Source of the DNA: Schlesneria sp. DSM 10557 | GTDB taxonomy: Bacteria; Planctomycetota; Planctomycetia; Planctomycetales; Planctomycetaceae | Reading direction: 5' to 3' | Assembly: GCF_041860085.1 (NCBI RefSeq) | Contig: NZ_CP124747.1 | Location: forward strand, 4,030,001 to 4,094,000 | DNA: 64,000 bases | In this document: in pieces, positions 17,521-25,838 of the stretch | How the letters are laid out: each line of letters begins with the position of its first letter | Position numbering within the stretch: position 1 is the first letter of the stretch | Translations under genes and position numbers: made by a program | The notes under the pieces: model-generated | Database searches by the model: none | What the model was told of the DNA's origin: nothing | Seen by the model: the letters and a program-made list of their open reading frames with translations, nothing else

Positions 17521-17697
17521 CTGGCCTGTGGGTCGCACAAGTTAAGTTTGGCCTTCCCTACCGGGATGAGTCAGACGCTGCGGGGTTACCCCGCGGTCGC
17601 AACAATGTTCCACATTCGAGCTGTGAAGAGTCGGCATCGGCAGTCTTAGCCGCAGCGACTCTTCGCCACGGGATCGGTTGTGCGGCCCGCAGGTCAG
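17521..17697 (+). ncRNA. Predicted retron non-coding RNA (msr-msd)
   Basis: The segment is closed by two arms, 17521-17540 and 17678-17697, that pair over all 20 positions (17 Watson-Crick pairs and three G-U pairs), like retron a1/a2. Inside, in order: a small hairpin at 17555-17566 (TCCC/GGGA), a strong hairpin at 17578-17596 (8 pairs, TTA loop), and a long hairpin at 17625-17664 with a perfect 9-base outer stem GAAGAGTCG/CGACTCTTC and an inner CGGC/GCCG stem. The first two would be msr stems and the third the msd stem. The first base after the a1 arm, 17541, is a G, where retrons place the branching guanosine. The reverse transcriptase gene follows 113 bases after the second arm on the same strand. 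The fold was made by eye. Confidence 0.78.
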
Positions 17698-17810
17698 TAA
17701 TGTTGCTTCGCAGGCAGTGGCCATACCCCGTTGCGTGCGGCGAACGGCAGGAAAGTTCAGCCAGTCAGGGTCGATTGGTTGGCGGTAACGGCTGCTTGGG
17801 AAATCGCTAC

Positions 17811-19190
17811 ATGGGCTTATTCAGTTGGCTGCTACAATGGTTTCGACGACGCCCCGAGCCTTCACCCTCCCAGCTCCAACCTTCGCAGAGTTTACCCGCC
17901 TCGGATTTCAGCGCGACTCAAATCGCTGTTTCCGACAATTGTCAGCAAAAGAGTCTTTCGGCCGCTGCGGTCGTGACGGAAGAACCTCGGCCTCGGAAGC
18001 GGTTGCCAAAATCGGCTCGCATTCGCCTGACACCTAATCGAAGAATCGTCGTCACAGCAGCGGAACGTCGAGCGATTCCCTTCATCGAAGCGAGCGGCGT
18101 TCCCCCTTACCGGTATGCTCGTTACGGGTCGCGAACGGATCACTATCTCGACCTCAGCCAGGACGGCAGCGACGAACGGCTGCAGATTTTTGGGCTGCCT
18201 GTCTTTCACACTCCTGAACAACTGGCCGAATGGATTGGAATTCCCCTCAACCGGGTTGCGTGGCTCATTCATCGCTTTTCCAATGGTCGACCTGAATCCC
18301 AGGCAGCCGCTCACTATCACTTCCACTGGGTCAAAAAACGGGCGGGTGGCTGGCGGCTGATTGAATCACCGAAGGGCTTGCTGAAGCAAGTACAGACAAA
18401 GATCCTGCATGAGCTTCTCGATCACGTCCCCGCCCATGCCAACTCACATGGCTTTACGAAGTCCCGTTCGATTCTGACGAACGCTCGTCCACATACCGGC
18501 CAGGCCGTGGTCCTGAAGTTCGATCTGTCCAACTTCTACACCACGGTCAGCTTCGCCCGCGTCGTGGCCATCTTCCGCAGCCTTGGCTATTCGCGTGAAG
18601 TGGCAATCTGGCTTGGCTCACTCGTGACGTCGGCCGTCCCGGGCAATTTGAAGTTTCAGGAACAAGGACCGTACGCGCTGGTACCTTACCTGCGCCGCCA
18701 CCTCCCTCAGGGTGCCCCCACATCGCCGGCTCTCGCCAACCTTTCCGCATTTGGTCTCGACATTCGGCTGTCGGGCCTGGCCAAGTCGTACGGAGCAAAC
18801 TACACCCGCTACGCGGACGACCTGACGTTCTCGGGCCCGAAAGAGTTCAACTTCGCGCTTTCGACGATCATCCCGCTTGTCCAGCAGATTGTGCGGCAGG
18901 AACGGTTCCAGACGAATGCGAAGAAGCGGCAGATTCTCAGGTCTCACCAGCGGCAAACCGTAGCCGGGGTCGTCGTCAATCAGCGACCTAACGTCGCCCG
19001 ATGCGACTTCGATCAACTCAAGGCGATTTTGACTAACTGCGTCCGACTTGGCCCATCAACGCAGAACCGCGTCGGAGCCACTGACTTTTATCAGCACCTT
19101 CGCGGACGTATCGCCCACATTCAGATGCTGAATCCGCTACGGGGCGAACGACTCACGCAGTTATTCCTGGCGATCGATTGGACCAGGTAA
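17811..19190 (+). CDS. Retron-type reverse transcriptase
   Basis: About 459 residues. The RT domain spans roughly 140-450: HGFTKSRSILTNARPHTGQ, KFDLSNFYTTV with the first catalytic Asp (about 237), LPQGAPTSPALANL, NYTRYADDLTFSG with the YADD catalytic pair (334-337), and VAGVVVNQRPNVAR, the place of the retron VTG motif. These match retron RTs better than group II intron or DGR enzymes: no maturase or HNH domain is present. It would make a branched RNA-DNA hybrid (msDNA) from the RNA just upstream. The first 100 residues are an extension starting MGLFSWLLQWFRRR, hydrophobic then basic and proline-rich; some myxobacterial retron RTs also have long N-termini. I prefer the ATG at 17811; the frame is open back to 17700 but that part overlaps the RNA region. 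No separate effector gene is visible. Confidence 0.9.
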   Translation: MGLFSWLLQWFRRRPEPSPSQLQPSQSLPASDFSATQIAVSDNCQQKSLSAAAVVTEEPRPRKRLPKSARIRLTPNRRIVVTAAERRAIPFIEASGVPPYRYARYGSRTDHYLDLSQDGSDERLQIFGLPVFHTPEQLAEWIGIPLNRVAWLIHRFSNGRPESQAAAHYHFHWVKKRAGGWRLIESPKGLLKQVQTKILHELLDHVPAHANSHGFTKSRSILTNARPHTGQAVVLKFDLSNFYTTVSFARVVAIFRSLGYSREVAIWLGSLVTSAVPGNLKFQEQGPYALVPYLRRHLPQGAPTSPALANLSAFGLDIRLSGLAKSYGANYTRYADDLTFSGPKEFNFALSTIIPLVQQIVRQERFQTNAKKRQILRSHQRQTVAGVVVNQRPNVARCDFDQLKAILTNCVRLGPSTQNRVGATDFYQHLRGRIAHIQMLNPLRGERLTQLFLAIDWTR

Positions 19191-19208
19191 GTCACGCAAC
19201 GCGATCAC

Positions 19209-19232
19209 CGTTCCCGGGTCAATCCGGGAGCG
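19209..19232. terminator. Hairpin between the convergent RT and hslU genes
   Basis: A 9-base stem CGTTCCCGG/CCGGGAGCG with a GTCAAT loop sits in the 87-base gap between the ends of the RT gene (plus) and hslU (minus). There is no T-run. Its position suggests a two-way transcription end. Confidence 0.55.
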
Positions 19233-19277
19233 GCGCACGGTTCATTCCTTCGACCGGGTACGTGGCGGTGTCTCGTG

Positions 19278-20642
19278 TTAGAGGATGAACTTGCTCAGGT
19301 CTTCGTCCTGACTGATCTGTTCCAATTGCTTCGCGACAAAATCACGATCAATGGAAATTTGCGTTCCCTGGGAATCAGGCCCCTGGAAGCTGATTTCTTC
19401 CAGAAGGCGTTCCATGATGGTGTGCAGGCGCCGGGCACCGATGTTCTGGGTTGATTGATTCACCCGCCACGCAATTTCGGCGATCTCGGCCAATCCATCT
19501 GCGGTAAACGAAACATGGATACCGTCTACCTCAAGTAACTGCTGGTACTGGCGGGTAACCGAAGCAGAGGGTTCCGTCAAAATTCTCAGGAAGTCTGACT
19601 TGGTCAGTTCATCGAGTTCGACGCGAATCGGAAACCGGCCCTGCAGTTCGGGCATCAGGTCGGCAGGCCGGGACGAATGGAACGCCCCTGCGGCGATGAA
19701 CAGAATGTGATCCGTCTTAAGAGCGCCATACCGTGTATTGACGGTGGCACCTTCCACGATAGGAAGCAAATCCCGCTGGACCCCCTGCCGGCTGACATCG
19801 GTCCCACTCTGCCCCCCTTCGCTGGAGGTACAGATCTTGTCAATCTCGTCGAGGAAGACAATGCCGCTCTGTTCTGCCAGTCTGAGGGCTTCGTCATGGA
19901 TGGCATCTTTATCCAGCAGCAACTCGGTTTCCTGCTCCATCAGAAGGCGGCGTGCTTCCACGACCGTCACCTTTCGATTCTTCGACTGTCGCGGCATCAC
20001 CCGTTCGAACAGTTGCTGGAAATCGACATCCATCTGCTCGAGCCCCATGTTGGAAAACATCTGGACCGGAGCCTTGCGCTGTGGCACTGATAACTCAACC
20101 TGGCGTTCATCCAAGGTCCCGGCATTCAGCATCTGGCGAAATTTTTCTCGCGTCCGTTCATGCCGAGCCGCATGCTCGTCAGCCGACACTGACTCTTTTT
20201 CATCATCTCGGGGCAGAGGCCGCGGTTCATGAGGAACAAGCAGATCGAGCAACCGTTCTTCGACATTCTTACTGGCTTCGTTTTCGACCTCGCCCCGACG
20301 GCGTACCTTCACCAAGTTGATCGACGCGTCGACAAGTTCACGGATCATGCTTTCGACATCACGACCGACGTAGCCGACTTCCGTGAAGCGGGTCGCTTCG
20401 ACTTTGACGAAAGGAGAGCCGATCAATGTGGCCAGGCGACGCGTGATTTCGGTTTTTCCGACACCTGTCGGACCAATCATGATGATGTTCTTCGGCGTAA
20501 TCTCGCGCCGGATTTCGTCCGGGAGCTGCTGCCAGCGCCAGCGATTGCGTAACGCAATGGCCACGGACCGCTTGGCTTTATCCTGCCCGACAATGTGCTG
20601 GTCCAACTCGGCAACGATCTGCCGTGGTGTCATGTCTCGCAT
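19278..20642 (-). CDS. hslU: HslU, ATPase subunit of the HslUV (ClpYQ) protease
   Basis: 454 residues, the usual HslU size. It opens MTPRQIVAELDQHIVGQDKA, has Walker A GPTGVGKT (about 56-63) and Walker B IVFLDEIDKI (about 270), an intermediate domain in between rich in charged residues, and the conserved C-terminal tail DLSKFIL that activates HslV. HslU is a hexameric AAA+ unfoldase that feeds proteins to the HslV chamber in the cytoplasm. It follows hslV on the same strand with a 123-base gap. The likely start is the first ATG or the one three codons later. Confidence 0.96.
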   Translation of the reverse strand: MRDMTPRQIVAELDQHIVGQDKAKRSVAIALRNRWRWQQLPDEIRREITPKNIIMIGPTGVGKTEITRRLATLIGSPFVKVEATRFTEVGYVGRDVESMIRELVDASINLVKVRRRGEVENEASKNVEERLLDLLVPHEPRPLPRDDEKESVSADEHAARHERTREKFRQMLNAGTLDERQVELSVPQRKAPVQMFSNMGLEQMDVDFQQLFERVMPRQSKNRKVTVVEARRLLMEQETELLLDKDAIHDEALRLAEQSGIVFLDEIDKICTSSEGGQSGTDVSRQGVQRDLLPIVEGATVNTRYGALKTDHILFIAAGAFHSSRPADLMPELQGRFPIRVELDELTKSDFLRILTEPSASVTRQYQQLLEVDGIHVSFTADGLAEIAEIAWRVNQSTQNIGARRLHTIMERLLEEISFQGPDSQGTQISIDRDFVAKQLEQISQDEDLSKFIL

Positions 20643-20765
20643 TGGTCTATTCCTTCCCCGTCCCTGAACTGGCGATCCATCGTCGCCACGACGAGACTTT
20701 TGTTCGTCATCTGAATCCTGTCGCAGTAAGCATTCAGTGGTACAGCGACTGCGGACGTCCCTGAA

Positions 20766-21350
20766 TCAGGATTGAGTTTGAGGAGTTCCAAATTCTTCGA
20801 CGACAATGTTGTCGTTGGTGTAGATGTCGATCTCGGAAGCGATCTTGAGCGATTCGCGAACAATCTCTGCGGCGGTAAGTGAAGAATGCCGGATCAAACC
20901 TCGGGCAGCAGCAACGGCATAGTTTCCACCTGAACCGATTCCCAGGATTCCATCGGCAGGCTGAACGACGTCCCCTTGTCCTGTCACGAGCAGGCTGTGA
21001 TCAGCATCAACGACGATCATCATCGCTTCCAGCTTTCGCAGGACTCGATCGGTCCTCCAGTCGCGTGCCAGTTCCGTGGCTGCCCGCGGAAGATTACCGG
21101 GGAAGTTTTTGGCTTTGGCCTCAAATCGTTCGAGCAGTGAGAAGGCGTCCGCAGTTGATCCCGCAAACCCGATCAGCATTTTCTTATCAAGAATCCAGCG
21201 CACCTTACGTGTGTCTGACTTCAGAATGGCATTTCCATAGGTAACTTGTCCGTCACCACCCAAAGCGACTTGTCCACGATGCCGAACAGCCAGAATTGTC
21301 GTGGAATGCGTTTCGACCTTTGAAGGTCGAGAATTTGTGCGGGCGTTCAT
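20766..21350 (-). CDS. hslV: HslV, peptidase subunit of the HslUV protease
   Basis: 194 residues. After a 16-residue leader comes the sequence TTILAVRHRGQVALGGDGQV, where the first Thr becomes the N-terminal nucleophile once the leader is removed, as in all HslV proteins. KVRWILDKKMLIGFAGSTADAF and GILGIGSGGNYAVAAARGL are also characteristic. HslV forms a double hexamer, the bacterial cousin of the proteasome beta ring. It is translated just before hslU. A 10-base-stem hairpin lies upstream (21441-21480). Confidence 0.96.
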   Translation of the reverse strand: MNARTNSRPSKVETHSTTILAVRHRGQVALGGDGQVTYGNAILKSDTRKVRWILDKKMLIGFAGSTADAFSLLERFEAKAKNFPGNLPRAATELARDWRTDRVLRKLEAMMIVVDADHSLLVTGQGDVVQPADGILGIGSGGNYAVAAARGLIRHSSLTAAEIVRESLKIASEIDIYTNDNIVVEEFGTPQTQS

Positions 21351-21440
21351 GGTCAGCAGAACCAGTTCAGTTAGATATCAAGGAGGCTCCGCCGGACGCG
21401 GACCTGTCGTGCCGCCACCGTCAGCCAGATCGCGGGTCTT

Positions 21441-21480
21441 AACCTGCCCGCGCGGAAGGGTTTTATTTCTCGGGCAGGTT
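21441..21480. terminator. Hairpin between the esterase and hslV genes
   Basis: Perfect 10-base arms AACCTGCCCG and CGGGCAGGTT enclose a 20-base loop. It lies in the 186-base gap between the esterase stop and the hslV start on the minus strand. It may end the esterase transcript or lie in the hslV leader; no clear T-run follows on the minus strand. Confidence 0.5.
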
Positions 21481-21536
21481 GTCCCGCAGGTCTCCTTTCG
21501 CGGGAACGAACGTGAGTCGGGCAGGTGGCAGTCGTA

Positions 21537-22286
21537 TTATAGCGATGTCCTGCCATCGCCGATGGCTTCTCGCAGGAAAGTCCCGATCCGATCCAGAACG
21601 ACATGCGGAATTTCATGTCCACCGGCGAAGGGAAGAAACTCGACATCTGCCCCGCCGTGATTTAACAGGTCACGCAAAGTTCCTGCGGCAGCAAACGGAA
21701 GAATCGGGTCGTTGGTTCCGTGAGACTGGAGTACCCGAAGCGCTTTGTGCCCTGCCACACGCTCGTTCCAGGTATCTTCGTTCAGCAACGTGCCGGACAA
21801 GATCACCAGACCGGCCGGGTTTTCGTCGAGATGCAAAGTGACATCCGTCGCCAGCATCGCTCCTTGCGAAAAACCTCCTAGCAGAAAATGACTGAGGGGA
21901 ACGTTCACTCGCTCGGACCATTCTCGAATCAGGCCCAGCATCATCTCTCGAGCCACCGGAAGTTCATCAGGACAGTCCTTCCGCAGATCACGGAATGTCC
22001 CGAGTGCTGCCGCCATTTGCAGTCGCCGCATATCGATGGGCCACCAGGCACGACCGTCTGGCATCCCCAGTTCTTCCAGACTGAGTGGCGCTTCGGGGAA
22101 GATAAACTGGACAGAACTGGCCATCCGCGGCTGTCGCAACAACATCTGACCGAGCGGAACCAGGTCTGTGCCGGGTGCACCGTACCCGTGACACAACACG
22201 ACCACCGCGCGGGGAGTCGCTCCTGCTGGAAGGCTGTCTGCCACGTGACATTTCAAGCCGTTGAGATTCTCTTGGCGAAGTTGCAT
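21537..22286 (-). CDS. Alpha/beta hydrolase, phospholipase/carboxylesterase family
   Basis: 249 residues, no signal peptide. The fold and the catalytic triad of the cytoplasmic carboxylesterase (Abhydrolase_2) family can be read: oxyanion region LCHGYGAPGTDL (about 31-42), nucleophile Ser in GGFSQGAML (about 140), Asp in GTNDPILPF (about 192) and His in FAGGHEIP (about 224). The aromatic motif RAWWPID after the first third is usual in this family. Substrates are probably short esters; nothing narrows this further. The gene lies 84 bases after trpD and 186 bases before hslV on the same strand. Confidence 0.88.
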   Translation of the reverse strand: MQLRQENLNGLKCHVADSLPAGATPRAVVVLCHGYGAPGTDLVPLGQMLLRQPRMASSVQFIFPEAPLSLEELGMPDGRAWWPIDMRRLQMAAALGTFRDLRKDCPDELPVAREMMLGLIREWSERVNVPLSHFLLGGFSQGAMLATDVTLHLDENPAGLVILSGTLLNEDTWNERVAGHKALRVLQSHGTNDPILPFAAAGTLRDLLNHGGADVEFLPFAGGHEIPHVVLDRIGTFLREAIGDGRTSL

Positions 22287-22370
22287 GGCGGTTTCAGTCT
22301 ACTGAATTGAGAGGTGAATCTGTCTGTCGTTCACGTTCTTGTGGAGTTCCTGGGGAAGTCCACGAATGAT

Positions 22371-23390
22371 TCAGCGGTTCGTCCATTGTGTCAATCGCTC
22401 GCAGAGGTCTCTGGCCGCCCCGGAATCGACGACGTCTTTTGCGAGAATGACGGCGGCCTGGATCGAAGCCGTTTTTCCCGCAGCCAGAAGTGCGGCTCCC
22501 GCATTCGCCACGACCATGTCATACGCCGGTCCTCGCTCACCTGCAAACACGCGACGGATCACATCCGCGCTTTCTGCCGCATTGTCGACGCGTAGAGCCT
22601 CTACATGACATTCCGGCAACCCCAGCGTCTCCGCCGTCCATAAGTGCGAGATCACTTCCGTCGCCGTGACTTCGAACACCGTCGTGGAACCCCACAGGCT
22701 GACCTCATCCAGTTCATTGTTCCCGCAGACGACGAGGGCGCGCTGCGTCCCCAGCTTGAATAGCGCCTGAGCCAGTTTTTCGGCAAAGCTTTTCTTGGTC
22801 GCGCCCAGCAACTGATACGAAGCCCTCGCCGGGTTGGTGAGCGGCCCCAGCAGGTTAAAGATCGTGCGGAATCCGAGTTGCTTCCGTACGGGCCCCACGT
22901 GCTTCATGGCACTATGCAGGAGCGGTGCAAAGCAGAATCCGATGCCGACTTCATCAATACAACGACCAACCTGCTGGGCAGACAATTGCAGATTGACCCC
23001 CAGAGCCTCCAGCACATCGGCCGATCCGGATTTACTGGTCGCTCCCCGGTTCCCGTGCTTGGCCACCGGTTGCCCCGCGGCAGCTGCTACGAGCGCTGCG
23101 GCCGTGCTGATATTGAACGTCGAGAGTTGGTCGCCCCCCGTTCCGCAAGTGTCCAGCAGCCCTTCCGCCTGACAGTGAATTGTTGTCGAGCGTTCTCGCA
23201 TGGCCAGCGCGGCACCGACAAGCTCACCGACGGATTCCCCCCGCAAGCGAAGTGCGGTCAGAAACGCGGCAACCTCCGCCTCGGAACATTCACCATCCAT
23301 GATGGCGTCGACTGCGGCCTTCATCAGTTCCGCAGGAAGCGGTCGTCCGTCGAGTAATTCGGCGAAAGCCGGCTGGAGAGCATCGTGCAT
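22371..23390 (-). CDS. trpD: Anthranilate phosphoribosyltransferase
   Basis: 339 residues, standard for TrpD, which joins anthranilate to phosphoribosyl pyrophosphate in tryptophan synthesis. The diagnostic PRPP-binding loop DTCGTGGDQLSTFNIST is at about residues 81-97, followed by AKHGNRGATSKSGSADVLEA and, later, RTIFNLLGPLTNPA and ELDEVSLWG. The N-terminal helical domain contains MDGECSEAEVAAFLTALRLR. No other trp gene adjoins it, so tryptophan genes are scattered here. The ATG at 23390 fits the family start. Confidence 0.96.
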   Translation of the reverse strand: MHDALQPAFAELLDGRPLPAELMKAAVDAIMDGECSEAEVAAFLTALRLRGESVGELVGAALAMRERSTTIHCQAEGLLDTCGTGGDQLSTFNISTAAALVAAAAGQPVAKHGNRGATSKSGSADVLEALGVNLQLSAQQVGRCIDEVGIGFCFAPLLHSAMKHVGPVRKQLGFRTIFNLLGPLTNPARASYQLLGATKKSFAEKLAQALFKLGTQRALVVCGNNELDEVSLWGSTTVFEVTATEVISHLWTAETLGLPECHVEALRVDNAAESADVIRRVFAGERGPAYDMVVANAGAALLAAGKTASIQAAVILAKDVVDSGAARDLCERLTQWTNR

Positions 23391-23896
23391 TATTCGTGTT
23401 GTTCCAAGGTTCTTTGAGAGATCAATCTGAACATTCTCGCCACGTCGGCTGCCTGCCCCCGCCGTTTCGGCAAGCTCTGAACGAGGAATGCTGAGTATAT
23501 CCGCGGGAGATTTCGCGTGCGCGAATCTCCCGTTTGCGATGCGTAAAAAAACGGCGGTGGTCAGCCCACCTGCAGGTGATCGACGACAAGAGAGATGGCT
23601 CGTGACCGTGATCCGTTATTTTCCTGAAGTGTCTTGAGATCCGGTTCGACACTCACCCCCAAATTGCAGCCTGCCAACGTCGTTCGGCTTCGCCACAGCT
23701 GCCAGGAAATGAGGCTACCCATTGCACAGGAACGACAGGAAGTCGAGCGATCCCGGTACCGGTTCAGATTGAGTCAGTGCGGCCTGGATTTGGACGGATC
23801 GGAGATGCGATGGCGTGACATTCATTTCGAAACAGTGAACCGACCCTCTCAGCGTACGAGTGTCGGTTCGTCTCCATTTCGGCACCAGTTTCAGTA
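23391..23896. other. Intergenic region between trpD and the Gfo/Idh oxidoreductase
   Basis: Both neighbours are on the minus strand, so this holds the end of the oxidoreductase transcript and the trpD promoter. The main structure is the hairpin at 23504-23532. No frame in the rest looks like a protein. Confidence 0.4.
23504..23532 (-). terminator. Strong hairpin, likely end of the oxidoreductase transcript
   Basis: Arms CGGGAGAT-T-TCGCG and CGCGAATCTCCCG pair over 13 bases with one bulge and a two-base loop, giving a very stable stem. It is about 365 bases past the oxidoreductase stop and 114 bases before the trpD start. No T-run is present on the minus strand, so a regulatory role is also possible. 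Confidence 0.5.
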
Positions 23897-25312
23897 TCAG
23901 ACGCTGATATTGATTTCGTAGCCCTTTCGCTGCTCACGCGTGATCCACTTGGCGGCATCTTTGTCGTTGATGATCTGTTCCGTCTTGGGATCCCATTCGA
24001 TCTTTCGGCCAAGTCGAATGGCGATATTCGCCAGATGGCATGTCGTCATCGCCCGGTGATGCGAATAGACATCACTGACCGGCAAGCCACGATCCTGCAC
24101 GCAATCGAAGAAGTTTGCCATGTGAGCGTTGCGTCCCCCCTTGGGATCTTTTCCTTTGTAAAGATCTCGCAAGAGAGTCTCGGGAAGCGGATTCTTGGCC
24201 AGTTCCTCGACGGGTGCCCCGGTCAACTTACCCCGATTGACGAAGATCCGGCCTTCGGTTCCTTCAATGAGGACGCCATTATCCCCTTCGCTGGTGATCA
24301 GCATCTCGGCACCGTTCTCGAATCTGGCGGTGACATCGAACTTCGTCGCGACGTTATACCGGTCGGAAACTGTCGGCATCCCATTTTCGAAGGGAACAGG
24401 ATGTTCCGCCGTTCCTTCGACAGAGATCGGGCCACTGTTATCCATCCCCAACGCCCACATCCCGACGTCCACATGGTGAGCCCCCCAGTCCGTCATCTTT
24501 CCACCGGAATACTCGTACCACCAGCGGAATTCATAATGAGTGCGAGATTCCGGGTAGTGCTTGTTGTTTCCGAATCCCCCCTGGCGATATTCGGTCAGCG
24601 GTGCCTGCCCCAGCCACATCTCCCAGTTGAGCTGTGGAGGGATGTCGGCGACCGGAATCGCGCTGCTGACTTCAGCGCGATTAATCCCGCAGGTCACTTT
24701 CTTGATCTTACCCAGCCGACCACTGCGGGCGATGGCGACGGCCTTCAAGAATTGGTTTTGAACCTTGCCGTCGTTCGCAGACATTTCCGAACGCTGCTGC
24801 GTCCCCACCTGAAACACACGTTTCGTTTCATTCAGAACCTTGATGATCTGCTTGCCTTCAAGGATCGTCAGTGTCAGTGGCTTTTCGCAGTAGACGTCTT
24901 TACCGGCCTGCATCGCTTCAATGGCAATTTTGGAGTGCCAGTGGTCCGTCGTCACGATTGTCACGACATCGATATCTTTGCGATCCAGCAGTTTGCGGTA
25001 GTCTTCATACATCTCGGGGTCGCCAGAAATCCCCTTCTTGCTTTGAATATCCCGGACTCGATTGCGTGCTTTTTCCACATGCTCGCGATCAACGTCACAG
25101 ACGGCGACGCAATCCGAGAATTCCATTGCATTCGGGCCGACAGCGTTCCAGCGATCTCCCGTCCCCACACACCCTAGAACAGGCCGGCTGTTCACCGTCT
25201 GGCGGCCGAGGGCGAGGTTACTTGTAGACGTGAACCAGTAGGGTAGCGTCGCACCCGCCAGCGCGGCGGTTGAAGACTTCAGAAAATCGCGACGATCGGA
25301 TCGGTAGCTCAT
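23897..25312 (-). CDS. Tat-exported Gfo/Idh/MocA-family oxidoreductase
   Basis: About 471 residues from the ATG at 25312, which starts MSYRSDRRDFLKSSTAALAG, a twin-arginine signal. The NAD(P)-binding Rossmann part follows (LGCVGTGDRWNAVGPNAMEF, CVAVCDVDREHVEKA), then the family motif DVYCEKPLTLTI containing the EKP triad near residue 145. The C-terminal half has the substrate-domain sequence EFRWWYEYSGGKMTDWGAHHVDVGMWALG typical of planctomycete members, which are very numerous and thought to act on sugars or inositols outside the cytoplasm. The frame is open upstream to 25408, but the Tat motif fixes the start. The substrate is unknown. Confidence 0.92.
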   Translation of the reverse strand: MSYRSDRRDFLKSSTAALAGATLPYWFTSTSNLALGRQTVNSRPVLGCVGTGDRWNAVGPNAMEFSDCVAVCDVDREHVEKARNRVRDIQSKKGISGDPEMYEDYRKLLDRKDIDVVTIVTTDHWHSKIAIEAMQAGKDVYCEKPLTLTILEGKQIIKVLNETKRVFQVGTQQRSEMSANDGKVQNQFLKAVAIARSGRLGKIKKVTCGINRAEVSSAIPVADIPPQLNWEMWLGQAPLTEYRQGGFGNNKHYPESRTHYEFRWWYEYSGGKMTDWGAHHVDVGMWALGMDNSGPISVEGTAEHPVPFENGMPTVSDRYNVATKFDVTARFENGAEMLITSEGDNGVLIEGTEGRIFVNRGKLTGAPVEELAKNPLPETLLRDLYKGKDPKGGRNAHMANFFDCVQDRGLPVSDVYSHHRAMTTCHLANIAIRLGRKIEWDPKTEQIINDKDAAKWITREQRKGYEINISV

Positions 25313-25440
25313 CGATGATATTCCTCGCACGAGATCTGGGAGCGAAACAGAGTGATCGGAAGCGACAACCACTCTAGCGGAGCATGTGAACGGATGAAAC
25401 CCGATCACGCCCCGAAGTGATTCTGGACCAATCCCCGACT

Positions 25441-25791
25441 TCAGGCCACGGGCTCGATATAGCAGCCCAAGGGAAAGGAGGCAGGCTTGGACGCGTAAAT
25501 ATCAGTCCCGAATCCGATGATCTGATCACGCTTCAGTTCAGCAACTTCCATCGCCCCGGTCCAGACCGCCGCCCGGCCCTTGGAGTCAATCTCGAGAGCC
25601 AGTCGGTAAGCCTCTTCTACGGTGTGTCCACAGATACGGCTCAGCGCATCGATCACGTAGGCGAACGTGTGCAGATCATCATCCTCAACGATCACCGAAT
25701 ATTGGGGCTGGCGCCGGGTCCGGGTGACGGGTGCGGGTTTCGCCGTCGACACGATCGTTTCTTCCACAACAATTTCTTCAAGCTCAGTCAT
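25441..25791 (-). CDS. clpS: ClpS-like adaptor of the Clp protease
   Basis: About 116 residues. After a variable N-terminus, YSVIVEDDDLHTFAYVIDAL, a glycine-bearing ICGHTVEEAYRLALEID and GRAAVWTGAMEVAELKRDQI correspond to the ClpS core, in which the acidic loop and the later helix bind N-degron substrates and ClpA. The usual NDD in the loop reads EDD here, a common variant in planctomycete ClpS homologues. The frame is open back to a TTG at 25812, but the ATG at 25791 gives a more natural start. It lies between the oxidoreductase and the giant coiled-coil gene on the minus strand. Confidence 0.82.
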   Translation of the reverse strand: MTELEEIVVEETIVSTAKPAPVTRTRRQPQYSVIVEDDDLHTFAYVIDALSRICGHTVEEAYRLALEIDSKGRAAVWTGAMEVAELKRDQIIGFGTDIYASKPASFPLGCYIEPVA

Positions 25792-25838
25792 CGCTCTGTT
25801 CCATCTCGGCAAGTCACCTGGGGAAAGGCAGGTTCAGA

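Noticed and set aside
17700-17810. Upstream extension of the RT reading frame
   Set aside because: The extra 37 residues start 3 bases after the retron RNA arm and have no conserved look; the ATG at 17811 gives a natural membrane-proximal start.
24035-25177. 380-residue open frame on the plus strand
   Set aside because: Antisense to the Gfo/Idh oxidoreductase, whose Tat signal and EKP motif are clear.
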